NCBI GenBank assembly: GCA_007922225.1
Contig: ML679970.1
Span: forward strand, 23,204,353 to 23,268,352
Length of the DNA: 64,000 bases
Source: Emydura subglobosa
Lineage: Eukaryota > Chordata > Testudines > Chelidae
Direction: 5' to 3'
In this document: positions 49,345-61,100 of the stretch, piece by piece
Position numbering within the stretch: position 1 is the stretch's first letter
Layout of the letters: the number at the start of each line of letters is the position of its first letter
Position numbers and translations under genes: made by a program
The notes under the pieces: generated by a model
Database searches by the model: none
The model's input: only the letters and a program-made list of their open reading frames with translations
Told to the model about the DNA's origin: nothing

Positions 49345-49470
49345 AATGACCCAACCAAAGAACCCAGTGGCTTTTCACTTCCATGAAAATAGGCTCACTT
49401 TGAATCACATCCACACACCTTAGATATGGCAGCACATCCACACATGGCAGATGTGCTGCCCTCCTCCATA
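49345..49470 (+). mobile_element. Jockey-like LINE, right part after the gypsy insertion
   Basis: Inferred continuation of the LINE at 46150-47380 beyond the insertion, starting AATGACCCAACCAAAG. The protein similarity here is weak and the end was set by the onset of the next repeat at about 49484. Confidence 0.4.
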
Positions 49471-49483
49471 AATGGGAACTGAG

Positions 49484-49650
49484 GGTTTGTCTATGCAAAC
49501 ATTTAGTTCATGGCAAGCTGAGGTGTTGACTCTACCCCGCATGAGCCTGCCACACTCTGTCTGCTATCTCCTGATGCTCATTAATAGTTCGTTAATGTGC
49601 TTAAATCTAGTCTTCTTTGAAACAGGACCAGCTCTTGCTGTTATTTGCCC
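49484..49650. repeat. Turtle DNA-transposon-like repeat
   Basis: Begins GAGGGTTTGTCTATGCAAAC, continues GGCAAGCTGAGGTGTTGACT, and contains GTTCGTTAATGTGCTTAAATC. This phrase order recurs in turtle genomes as a short DNA element whose ends read GGGTTTGTCTACAC. Only one end is clearly recognised. Confidence 0.5.
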
Positions 49651-52429
49651 CTTTGTGTTGTATACTACAGGAAAGAAGCTGGCATAGGGAATATGGAGGG
49701 GAGAGGGTGATGACAAGAAGCCAGTAGTTCAATCAGTAAATACAAGCCCTTTTATAGGGACCAAATATAAGTTAGTTTATCATTTACTCAGCACTATGTT
49801 TGAAACCATTTTAAACTGGAAGGATGCCTCATAACATTGAATCATAGTAAATTGAATAATACATTGCTTAAAGTTCAGTTGAACACCACATCAAACTACG
49901 AGGCCAGAAAGAGACATTTCACAGTGTGCTTTTTCCTTGCAGAAATGGTTTTCTGCCCTTTTTCCATGCAGAAATGGCTATATACTTAAGATCTATCCTG
50001 TATGAACCTGTATAAGTGGGCTGATTTTCATTTGGATTTGCACAATACTTCTAACATATGGATTGGCATGTGATTATAAAAATAGAAAGGACCTCACCCA
50101 GATGCTGAAGGTATTTTAGTAAATAATAGAGAACTGTGTGTCAAAACGCATTTTGTTGCTTATATCTTGGAGTCAGCTTCAAACTGACACACAAGGTTTT
50201 TATTCTCCCCTACCTCCAATAATCTGGCAGGATAACCCTGATGGAAATATCTCCGCTATTTCTTAGTTATATATTGCTTAACTGTTACTGATAAATTGTG
50301 ACACATACTGTTGTGTATTTCATAGCATTAATCTTTCCTTACATGCAACAGTGTGATAAAAGACAGTGATTTAAACTAAATTTCTAAATCTATTGTAGTG
50401 GACCTGATGACCCAGTGGTCATCAAGTGGTATATTTCTTGCCCCTCACTCCCAAATCGAATTGAACTGACTTAAAGAGGCTGCTGCAACTCCAACAGGAG
50501 GCAATTGTGGCACTATATTGGTGGCCTCTTGCGTCTGGGAAGAAAGAGTTTCTCTGTTGGGAGCCTTTACTCCTGTCAACTTGCAAGGGTATAGGAGAGA
50601 ATGTCTATAATAATGCATTTAAGAGCTGGGTTTATGCCACGTCAGAAAGGGGTATTCCTCATGTGCGTATGAGGTAGAGGATATTTGACAGTGGGCGAAT
50701 CTTTTATGAAGATACAAACCAAAGCTTCAACTTCTGCAGTGCCCCAAAATCTCAGTTCCTGATTATTTGTCTCAGCCTGGAGGAATTCAGTTACTGTTTT
50801 GTGTAACTCAAAACATGATTGAACTAACCAAATGGCAATTTAAGAAGGAAAATTTTTGATTGTATTGTTTAACTGAGCTGAGGAAATAAATTGCTGGGGA
50901 GAGGGTTTTGCTTTTTAGTATATACAACAATATGGAATGTTGGCAAGCATATGCTTTTCTTGCAAATTCGCTTTTCTGGTCTTAGAAGTTGAGTATAAAA
51001 GACACAGATAGTAAATGGTCTTTGAGTCAAGTTACTTTGTGTATTAATCATCTAACCCCAACAATATAGCACAAGTTTAGTACTACTACTCAGTGCATCC
51101 ATCTTTCCAAATGTATTAGTTTCTTTGGCTGTATTTGTTTTTATTTGTCTGCTGTTTTTATCCCTATAGTTCTTTTTTTCTTTATTTATATTTATCTTTA
51201 TTTATTTTTCATTAATGGATATCATCCTGTCTTAGTTTTGAACTGCTTTCTTTATGTGAATATCTTTGATTTTTTTTAAACTGTTTTGAAAATTTGAAAT
51301 TTTGAAAAGGAAGATGAGCTAAATTTGTAACACATTTAAGATAAGAAATAAAACAAATAGAAAAAAATATACATGTGGTTGTACTGAAGCAAACTACATT
51401 GAATCAAATAGTTTGCTAAGAAAGTGGTCACACTGGAGCTGAAGGGTTTCAGAAAAGGAAATTAATAGGGAAATTGCACAGCACACTTGTTGCTTTTACT
51501 TCACTGAGTGCCTTGTTTTATTTCAGAGTTCTGTTCCCCATTTTGGTAAATATCACTGTTGTTAAGTTTGAAGTTGTTAAGCTCTCACCTTCCATTCTGA
51601 AGTTCCCTTGGTGAAAACCTAACATTCCTGTACCATTACTTCATCTGTTTCAAGTTCTCTGATACCCTGGATACCAATTTGGTTGGCTATCCTATAAAAA
51701 TGAAGGGTATTGAGCTTCCCAGTAGCCTGCCTAAATTGAGCAGCATTTAGGTCATGATAGCTTCCGTTTCCATTTTATGCAATAAGTTACTCTTCCAACT
51801 GAGAAAGAGAGAGACATTAAGGAGAGCTGGAAACATTGCGAAGCAGATTGAACGGTCAATAGTTTGCGAGCCAAAACCAAAAAAATAACACACACAAAAA
51901 CCCCCAACAAACTTTGTTCTCCTGCAAGCATTGGTGAAAGCGGGGCCTTTGTCACAGATCATTGCTCCATACACTAAAAGATAAAGAAAATGAACTGCGT
52001 GTGCACACAGTTCTCTCTTTCTGGGTCAATCTCTAAAAATAAAAATTCTCTTGCTTTTATTATTTTGCTTCCTAGATATTATCATGAAAACCCTTTGATA
52101 AAAGAGATTGCGTTGGAAATAATTATATAGAAGGACTTAAATCACTGAAAGTTCAAATGCCAACCCATGTGTTTAGCTTTAGGGGAATTTCAGTTTGTCA
52201 AAAATGGTCACGAAGCAGATGAAAACTGTATTCTAACTGGCTGATTAACCATTTGTTAGTAAGCAAATTTACATGTGCATAGCTTGGTAAATGGACATCT
52301 GCATATGAAATCAAAAGATTCTAAGGCCTGTGTACCAGATCTTTCTGTAGGATTGCAGCTTTATTTGAAATGCACTTACTGGGGCAGGAAATGAGTCTTT
52401 GTCTCATTAAATTGGATGCATATTCAGCC

Positions 52430-52760
52430 AAATTGTGCGCTAGATTGTAATTTTACAATCTGGCCTCACTAAATGCATAATCAAGTGCCCCAGGAGCAGG
52501 CTATAGAATGAATTGGGAATCAGAGTCACAATCCTCCCCTGCCCTCTCCTTGTTCTGGAGAGAAGTAAGTTATTTTAGCTCTTTTTGTGGGGAAGCTTAC
52601 TCCCCTACTATGTCCCAGCTAACTACTCTAGCTGGCTAGTGGGGAGAGGGCAGAGGAGAGGCAAAGGTCCTACTCCTTCACCCCTTCCTCATCCACTTGC
52701 TCACAGCAGGGAATGTCAGGCAAATAGCTCTTGCTCTCGCTCCACTGCAACTGTTGTTAG
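52430..52760. repeat. GC-richer unclassified repeat-like block
   Basis: Compositionally distinct from its AT-rich surroundings, with AAGTGCCCCAGGAGCAGG and AGAATGAATTGGGAATCAGA phrases and a C/T-G/A mirrored middle. No frame, splice-site or family evidence. Listed because it stands out. Confidence 0.3.
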
Positions 52761-52937
52761 CAGGAGTTAGATAGGGGCCTTATTCCGCCATACAGCAGAG
52801 TAAGGATTTTGTCACTCTCGTCCACTGAGGATGACCTAATTTGGTGAGTAGTCCCGCTAACGTGAGTAGCATCACTGAGTGAAAATAAGGGTGGCAGAAG
52901 CTGGTCCTCAGCGAGAAAGGATTATATAGGAGCCAGT

Positions 52938-53154
52938 CCTCACTTGGTATGACTACGCTGCAATTAAAAACCCACAGCTGGCCCATACCATTGACTCAGG
53001 CTCGTGGGGCTTGGACTAAGGGGCTGTTTAATTGTAGTATAGAGGTAGGAACCTCCTACCTTGCAGGGTCCAAGAGCCCAGGCCCATGAGCCTGAGTCAG
53101 TTGCCATGGGCCAGCCGCGGGTTTTTAATTGCAGTGTAGACACACCCAATGAGG
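52938..53154. mobile_element. Long palindromic DNA element (turtle MITE)
   Basis: The left arm GGTATGACTACGCTGCAATT (from 52946) and the reverse complement of the right end, GGGTGTGTCTACACTGCAAT, are near-identical. The match continues through AAAAACCCRCRGCTGGCCCAT and 'GACTCAGGCTC'. CCTCA/TGAGG extends the inverted repeat outside to 52938 and 53154. The two arms nearly meet in the centre, so the whole unit can fold into one hairpin of about 90 bp. No transposase. This element type is very common in turtles and is a main reason for the taxonomic call. Confidence 0.85.
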
Positions 53155-53245
53155 TCTCAGTCCAGTAAAGAGTGTGATCAGTCCTATTCATATCATTGGG
53201 ATTACTAATGTGCTTAAAATTGCATCTGCTTAAGCACCTCATTGA
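53155..53245. repeat. Dispersed 'ATTGGGATTACT...TGCTTAAGCACC' repeat
   Basis: Contains CAGTCCAGTAAAGAGTGTGA, ATATCATTGGGATTACTAA and CTGCTTAAGCACCTCATTGA. It is the short sauropsid family in which a central inverted pair surrounds 'CAATGGGA'. It adjoins the palindromic element. Confidence 0.5.
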
Positions 53246-53564
53246 ACAGAGACTGGAGTGCATAAGAGAGAGCATTCCAGAGACTTCCAGCAATATAGTT
53301 TAAGATTATATTTCTCTTTAAGAAAAAATAAATAAAAATACAAAATAACCACAACCTAGTGTCTCAAAAAGGTGTCTCAAAATCTTTCTCAACAAACTGT
53401 TAGTTGTGCATTTTAAGTACCCAATAGTCAAGGACTCTATCTTGTATATGCATAGTAAGATGCATAGATTACTAGTCTATGCAAATATACTGACCTTTAC
53501 TGCTAAACATCCCTCACACATTTGTTTGCTTATTATCCATATGCTGCCTCTTATCATAACCTTA

Positions 53565-53683
53565 TATAGTGAGCTCCCTGGAGCACGGATTGTCTTAGAT
53601 TTGTTTATACAGTGCCTTTCTCAGTTTGGCCCTAATCCGTGATTGGGGCATCAAGGTACTACTGCGATACAAATAATAATAGT
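53565..53683 (+). mobile_element. SINE-like 3' end with (AATAAT) tail
   Basis: Reads TAGTGAGCTCCCTGGAGCAC, TTGTTTATACAGTGCCTTTC, GGCCCTAATCCGTGATTGGG and TACTACTGCGATACAAATAA then TAATAG. This is the familiar reptilian SINE/LINE 3' sentence ending in an ACAAATAATAAT repeat. The promoter-bearing head is not visible. Confidence 0.7.
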
Positions 53684-54842
53684 CACATGATCTAAAACTG
53701 TTTCTTAAATAATACATTATAACCTTCGTACATATTTTTCTACAGCCTTTGTAAAATGCCTTTTGCACACAGTGAATGAGGCAGGACTCTACATATCAGC
53801 TTTGCATACTTATGTCTGTATGAACTTCATCAGTTTTCTTACTGCCCCACGCTATGTAGTAGTCAGTAATAGAAGGTGCTACATGTGTGTGTCTAAAATT
53901 GTTTTTTATGTTATATAATATGAGAAACAGCATGTGATGATGTAATATTGCCACTCCACTTCCTACCTTCCCTCCATCTCACCTCATGGGAAGGCTCATC
54001 AGGGAATGCAAGTGAATGAAGGCAGATGCAAGGATGGATTTAAGTGGCAGGCCGTAACCTTATTAACACTGGGGAGGTGCACTATATATCCCACATCTCT
54101 CATGTACAGGCAGTTAAGTGGGTACAGTGCAGGGGTCACAGGACTCCCACTATATGACCCATGACTTAGGGTAGACCATCCTCAGTGTACCCCTAGAACT
54201 CAGCTCATTTCTGAATCCTCTCAACCTTCCTCCCTCAAAGGAGGTACCAGGAGGGTATCAAATGGATACTTCGGTCTGCAAAGACTTCAGGGTTCCCATT
54301 TTCCACAGATACAAAGTCTACCATTGAAACCCAGGTCTCTCTATTATCTTCAGAAGCTGGCCCCTTCGGCTTTTATTAGCACTGGATACCAGCCACTCTA
54401 CTCTGCACTCTTATGAAAACCAATCACAAGGAACAATGTTGGCATCCACCCTGACATGGGGAGGAAGAAACCCTGATTAATGATTGAAGATCTGTAAAGA
54501 ATAATGTTCAAATTTCTTATTCTGCCATCTTAACTTCTAATAGATTTAATATAAAGCATTTATACAGTCTCACACTGGTAATATATTAAAAAAATTACGT
54601 TGTGTGAAAGAACATTGCATTGCCAACAATTTAGAAAGAGGTCTTCCTCAGTACTGGAAGGAAAAGAGGGAATGTATGAAAAAAGAAAGGAAATTAACAT
54701 CATGCTCTGAGTCTTATTTCCGTCATTGCTAGTTTCTTGTATATCACTATCCTTGCCTTCAACCGTATTTTAGAGAGTCATGTAATCTGGTTGCTGCTCT
54801 TTGATGCCAGAATATATTAGGTTCCCCAACAAAAGTGACTTT

Positions 54843-54968
54843 GGGCCTAATTCTCCATTGCCCTGCACCTTGTGTAGACATTTACACAGTGCAAAGTAAA
54901 AGTAAAATGCTGTCAAATCAGAATGTTAGCTTTTTACACTCATTTTTTACTTTGCAAATGACTAGGTA
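54843..54968. repeat. Half of a palindromic MITE ('CCTGCACCTTGTGTAG' type)
   Basis: GGGCCTAATTCTCCATTGCC, CTGCACCTTGTGTAGACATT and TACACAGTGCAAAGTAAAAG lead to a turn near AATCAGAATG and a partial return arm TTTTTACACTCA...ACTTTGCAAATG. The outer part of the second arm is missing or diverged. Confidence 0.6.
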
Positions 54969-56377
54969 AGGTTGTGAGATCAACAAAGAATCAGGCCCTT
55001 TTTAGTTTTGCTCGGTGGAAAAACAGAGGTTTCACCTTCTTTGTCTACCAAATTCCTTTTCAGAATAGCAAAGTCCTTTCTCCAACGTACGTGGCTGGAC
55101 TGATATCTGAGGAAAATTCATTTAATTGTATAGTACTTGCAGCAAGCAGAGTTCTCTCTTGATACCGCTGATCAGATAGCATTAGTCCCTGAAACTTTTT
55201 AAGGGCTTTCCTAGCAGAAATACAGTAGACTTTTTTCAAGTAGTGATGGCTTTAATTTAACTGATTTTATAAACTCTTGTCTCTTATTCTTACATAGTTA
55301 CTGGTGATTTTTCCACTAATGATCTGCTGTATTATGAATCTGCTGTATTATGGCGCTGTACTTACAAATTTGTTATATGCCATTCCTTTCTAATATATTT
55401 TTTAAAGCATAATGAAACTGATGTTTCCCTGAGATTCACGGGAAAGTTTGTAGTGTAAATAATAAATGGCAGGACCCATCATGGGAAGTAGGTGGCATTG
55501 TCAGCAGAAAACACAATTAAAATTATAAAAGATTGCCCAATTGCTGCAGTATCCTTATGTCTGTACAGCAAATGTACATTGTAACTTGACCTATTCTTCT
55601 TATAATGTCCACTGCAGAAGCAACTGGGAAATTTCCAGTGATCTTATGGGCTCTGGAAAATATCCCCTTCATTTGGCAAAAAAGGATTAGCATGTAGAAC
55701 TCATTAGGAATTTGCACATGACCTTATTATTTTATACATAAAAGGAAGCAAATTCCTCAGAATCAAAAGAAAGTCAAAGAAAATAATATCTAGGAGCCCA
55801 GGCAGGTAGAAACTGCTGCTCTAAGCTTGACGTGACAGTGGCTGATGCTGTAGGTTACATGGCAAAAACTGTTTACCCCACTCATCAAGAGAACTATTCT
55901 AAGTACAAGAAGCAGGAGAATTTTGAATATTTTAATAAATAGGATTCATAGTGAAGTATGAGTCAACTTTGAAACAATTAAATAATATTTTTAGCTTAAG
56001 TTGAGCTCAGTCTTAAGAAAATAAAATGTTTAATTCTGAGAGAATGTTTCTAATTTCATGAAATGCTAGCCATGAATAGTTTTATTTACTTCATTCCTTT
56101 ATAGAAATCAGGATTATGATCTTTAAAAAGTCATAGGGCTTCTCTGGTTTATATCTTTTCTGGTAAGAAAATATTTCTAAAGACATCCTTCATTCTCAAT
56201 AACATGTTTATGCTTTGGAACTCCCTCTCCTTCCTCCTTTCCTCCCCCCAAAGCCACCCCTAAATGAATTGTAAAAAATATGAATGTGCAGCATACTTTG
56301 GCAAACAGCACAGCTGGAACATTCAGTATACTTTATCTATTACTTCCCTGTATCTTAATAATTAAATATTATTGAAG

Positions 56378-56455
56378 GCCCAATCCTGCAATCCTTATTC
56401 TGGCAAAGCTTTCTGTGAAGTCAATGCCTGTGTGAAGACTGCGGGATCTGGCTCC
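56378..56455. repeat. Dispersed 'GGCCCAATCCTGCAATCC' repeat
   Basis: GCCCAATCCTGCAATCCTTA and TGTGAAGTCAATGCCTGTGT with GACTGCGGGATCTGGCTCC at the end. A diverged member of the short family, about 400 bp before exon D. Confidence 0.6.
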
Positions 56456-56847
56456 ATTGTCAGAAACTATGCTTTTAGCATTGCAAACACTATTAACCAA
56501 ACATACAAAAACTCTCTTAAAAATTATCTATGTTATGTCATGTGTCAGCTGTATCATGTGTTTATGCATCTTTTTGTAGAGTAAGGAGTGTTTGGAATAT
56601 ATCTTGTGAGAAGGTTTCAAAGATTAAAATAATCTCTGGGCCAGAATATTTGTTTTATCATTTGAAATTTAATTTAATCTAAACCATTTTGAAATGCCAT
56701 TTTAAAAACAGTATAAATGTTATGTTTTAAGTCTGACATGCAAGATATTTGTATCTGGTGATAAATAATATTCACCAGTTTACATTGTAGCAAGAGATAT
56801 GTGACTGTAGCCATCAGAATTAACAGGTATATGCATACAATTCTTAG

Positions 56848-56983
56848 ACATATGAAAGATCAAAGCAAGAAAGTGGCCAACCTGAAGCACAATCAACAAA
56901 TGGAAAAAAAGAAGAATGCTCAGTTACTGGAAGAAGTTCGTAGGCGAGAAGACAATATGACAGACAACTCTCAACATTTGCAG
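56848..56983 (+). CDS. ERC2: ERC2 coding exon D (internal, 1 nt + 45 codons)
   Basis: Fourth exon, 136 bp. Its first base completes the Arg codon opened by the AG at the end of exon C. Acceptor ATACAATTCTTAG has a weak pyrimidine tract; donor is GTGAGC. The translation starts HMKDQSKKVANLKHNQQMEK and ends EVRRREDNMTDNSQHLQ. 'KHNQQ.EKKKNAQLLEEVRRRED' is the ERC2 form; ERC1 has KHKEQVEKKKSAQMLEEARRRED there. This is the best single discriminator between the paralogues in the window. It is still central coiled coil; the C-terminal scaffold-binding tail of the protein lies beyond the window. Confidence 0.96.
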
Positions 56984-58135
56984 GTGAGCTGATTTATTCA
57001 TTCATAATTGTATGCCAGTTTATTAATTACATTTTAAAATTGCCAGATAAAATATTTTTCAATTTGTCATCTCAAACATGCAAAATGGGTCTGATCCTGC
57101 AACACAGTGATCATTCGGTTCCCATCAGAGGAGGCACTCATAACCTCACGAGATGAGGTCTAATATATGCTAAAAGGGATCTTCCTTGTAATGCAGAATA
57201 AGACAACTATGAAATAAGAAGACTATGAAAGTAAATGAGAATTTACTAAATACATTAAATATTAATCATAGATATGAAATGCTGTCTTCTCTATTTGAAT
57301 TGAGAATTTTAAATTTGTACAGTATAGCCATACATTTCTCTCTTCCATTCATTTCATGCGCACTCCTTGGACCAAATTCTGCACCCGTTTTTATCTATGC
57401 ATATATCCATGCATCTACCTACTTATGTATAAATAACTTGGAGGGAATGCAGAGTGGAATGTATTGATCTTCTCTACAATGTGATATCATTTCCCCTTGG
57501 TGTAAAGGAAAGGATGATATTCCATTCCCATTTCCTTACTTATCTCAAAATGAAAGCAATGTGAACAGTTTTTTTTTTTGTTTTATGTGGTTTTTTCCCC
57601 CTGTAAAATAGTTATAGAAGATTAAGCATTATATTATTTTACATATGTAAACTTTCAAAGATTTAAAAAAAAAAAAGCTATCACAAGGAAAAAGCAGAGC
57701 TTTCATGAACCAACAGCTCCTCATTTTTAAAGACACGTTTTTACCTTGGTTTTAGAAGAGTTTATACAGTTAATGATTCATCAGAATTCAGAGATAAAGA
57801 TTCTGCAAGACAATAGTGAGCTGATATAATTCAATGATACAATGCATACAGAAGAAATGATATTGTGGCAGAGACTAACACACAGATTTGATAACTGCAT
57901 TCAGTTATTGTTTAGCCTTCTCTAACAGTTGACTAAAAAAACTATGATCAAAGGTATCTAATGTTACAAAAGTTTGTGAATCACATGGGCATATCTGGAA
58001 TCAGTGTATATAGGTAAAGTTTAAGGTACAGTGCAATAGGTGCTTTTTTGCTTGATCTGGTGGTATAGTGACTCCTGGAACAGCTTCTAAGAGATGGAAT
58101 TTGGCCCTCATGTGCATTGTACTGTATTGTGTTTC

Positions 58136-58136
<1 letters not shown>

Positions 58137-58164
<28 letters not shown>
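58137..58164 (+). repeat. (TG)14 microsatellite
   Basis: Fourteen uninterrupted TG dinucleotides, followed by CGGGCAC. Likely length-polymorphic. Confidence 0.97.
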
Positions 58165-58166
<2 letters not shown>

Positions 58167-61100
58167 GGCACAATACGGAGAATTGAACACCACTATTTGT
58201 GACCCAGTGTTGGCTCTACAGCTAATAAGTATGTCAGAATCAGCTGTAGGAGATTATATACCATCCAAGTTCTTGGAAATCTTATAAATTGCAGAGTTAT
58301 ATACTGCACTGCTCTATACTATATGGGTTTTGTTTTTTTAAAACGAAATCTTGAAGTTTATGCAGACTTACCATGGACCATGGTAAAGGGTAAAATTAGA
58401 TTTCTATAATACAGAATTACCATTTAGACCACTGAATTAGTTCTTAGAAGTTAATTCATCCCAGTAAACAGAATCTGATTTGATAGCCTAATAGAGGTTT
58501 ATTTTTGCTATTGAAATTCAGACAGCTGTTGTGGTGGAAAGGTTCACTAAAAGATAGCTTCAGAATTCTTTTTTCCGAGTCTTTGATGTGGCACCCTCAG
58601 AGAATGCCATATGGTGGTTTCATGTCTCTCTCATTTTATCTTAGAATTTATAATTATAATGGGCCCATCAAGAGTTAACAGAGCAATACCTTGCCTGAAC
58701 TTCCAAAGAATAAGCTTTGCCTCGGATATAGCCCTCTTTCACATCTCAGCTGCTATCAAACATTTGCCAGTAATTAGTTATGAATATGTTAAATAATTAA
58801 GAACAGTTATTTTAATAGTAATATTCTTTATATTCATTACAATTAATTTTTCATTTAAAATGTATGTTTTAGAAGACTACGGAGGCAGAAATAAATGTCA
58901 GCTATAATGTATTCATTCCTATATAGTAGAACAAAATCACCTTCAGAAGGAATGCACAAACTGTGATGACCTTTATTAGGAAATAAAAAGGTGCGGTGTT
59001 TCTTTCTTGGGTGTGTTTAAAACCTTTGGATACTTGTTTCTATAAACAGCAATATACCCAGTAATAGTATATATGATTATTATAGGTAAAAAGAGGGGGA
59101 AGTCTGATACAATTGTTCAGAGAAACTGAATGACCTCTTCCTAAATGGAAAGTGCTTTAATTTTGTCTAACACGAGGGCCTTATTCACATAGGACAGTGA
59201 CCCACAGGTTAAAGAGGCATGAAAAGATCAGACAAAACAAGAAGAGATTCATTTCTCCTAGAGGCTTTTGCATTGGTCCTTGAAAGTTACCTCACTGTTG
59301 GTAGCTTGATTTCTGAACTACTAGGTGCCTTCTGATGTCACTGGAAGTTGAGGGTTCTGAGCATCTTGAAGGAGATGCTCAACACTTTGCAAGATACACC
59401 ATAATGTGAATAAAAGTCAGTGATACCAAATCTTTATTTATAACTTATGAATTGACATTACAGGGCACCTTGATCAGGATAGTATCCATCATGTAGACTT
59501 AGATTCTTCATGGTGCTACATGCACATGTGAAGGGTGGGAGTACAATGAGCTTCCATCTCTGTGGACAGTTGCAGTCCTGCTTTCGGGGGAGTACAGGAC
59601 TGTTCTTTCTCTACTCACCTTGAAGTGAAAAGGAGGCAGGGCTATGGCTTTACCCCTTCTCACCTCAGTGCACTAGCCTGCAGATCTAGCTGGTTGCACA
59701 GTGCTTAATGACTTCCTGAACTGTGCAAACTGCAAAGGCCTTAGAAGCAGGCCCACAGCCTCTGTTTGCCTGAAACTCTGAGGAAGACTGTTGCAGAATG
59801 CTTATCAGTGTTTCCTCTTGGGAGAGGCAGCTCAGAACTGCTTCTTGCTATGGCACAGTGTAACCCATAAGTAAGGTGATCAGGGTCAGTCTTTGTGTTG
59901 TGTCCTGTTTCAATGAAATCCGAGTTTTATCCTGGTTTTCTAGCACCCTTTGCGGACTGGCCATTTGAGTAGCCTTTCCTCACTCATTACTCTGTCTTTC
60001 TATTCACTCTCGGTTGATGTTGGTTGTGTGTGCACTGGACTGGATGTGTTCTCCCTCTGCTGTCCACTTCCTCAGTGAATTAGACCGGCTCTCATTCCGT
60101 AGGTTGGGGTGCAAAGCCGGTTCAAAGGCAGGTGAGTGAGGAATAGAGAGCTCATAAAATTCAATGTCAAATGTAAAATAAATCTTTGAAATGTAAAATG
60201 GAGCTCTTTTGGAAATGCAAGTGGCTATGTTTATAGAAAAGACTAGACTGACTCAGAACACTGGCACCTACTCAGATGTGATTTTGATTGACCTCTGAGG
60301 CATCAGACAGAAGATGGTTTTGAATTAAAGCTTTAGCACCTGGTGATATCAAATAATTTAATTTATTTGGCATAATATAAATACTTCTGCAAATTTAGTT
60401 ACAAAGAATCTGGCTGGAGGGATGGAACAGCTGCTTTCTGCTGCTCTCTGTGTGGTGACTGTGCACATTGAATTTGTACTGTGTTCTGCTTTTGCGATCT
60501 AATATCTTTGTTCTAAATGATACATATTGTAAATACATTAGATTATAAAGAGGTAACTTGTGTCCACTCATTTCAAATGAGGAATTATCCCATTACTGGA
60601 ATATGAATATTTTGATCAATTGGAAGGTATGATAATACTTTGCATCAGTAGATCGAAACTACCTGCATGACTTCTGTTTAAGTCCTTTATAGTGAATGGT
60701 TAAATAGTGAATTCATAGCAGTGATTTTCATGTTGTCCCAATTAACAACCTGATAAAATGAAAAACATTGTCAATCTTTATATTAAGATTCCATTTATAA
60801 ATAGTAAATAAATGATTAATAAATTATTAATAGATGTTTTAATGCATGGTGACTCTACTGTTACACATTATTATAGAGTCCAAAAACTCAATATGTTGCT
60901 TTATAGACGTGGCTTATATCCATCTGTTTCACCTTCTCCTGGATGTGCTTATAACACATATTACTCCTGTTCGTAACATGCTTATAACAGCTGTTAATAC
61001 TTTCTTAACTTTTTATAAACCATTTTAAATGCAACCTTAATATAAACAGTGACCTAAAATTCTTTGATCAACTGTAATAGATGCCTGATAATATTTGAGG

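Larger units (their letters stand above)
18713..56847. other. 38 kb ERC2 intron between exons C and D
   Basis: Large intron (GTAAAT donor, ATTCTTAG acceptor). Mobile elements cluster in 22.8-26.5, 29.6-31.3, 35.2, 40-42.4, 46-49.7 and 52.9-53.7 kb; these are listed separately. The parts at 18713-20600, 26700-29600, 31770-35160, 35310-38088, 38251-39980, 42540-44240, 44600-46150, 49660-52430 and 53690-56370 show AT-rich intronic sequence with short dispersed scraps and no protein-coding signal I can support. Confidence 0.85.
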
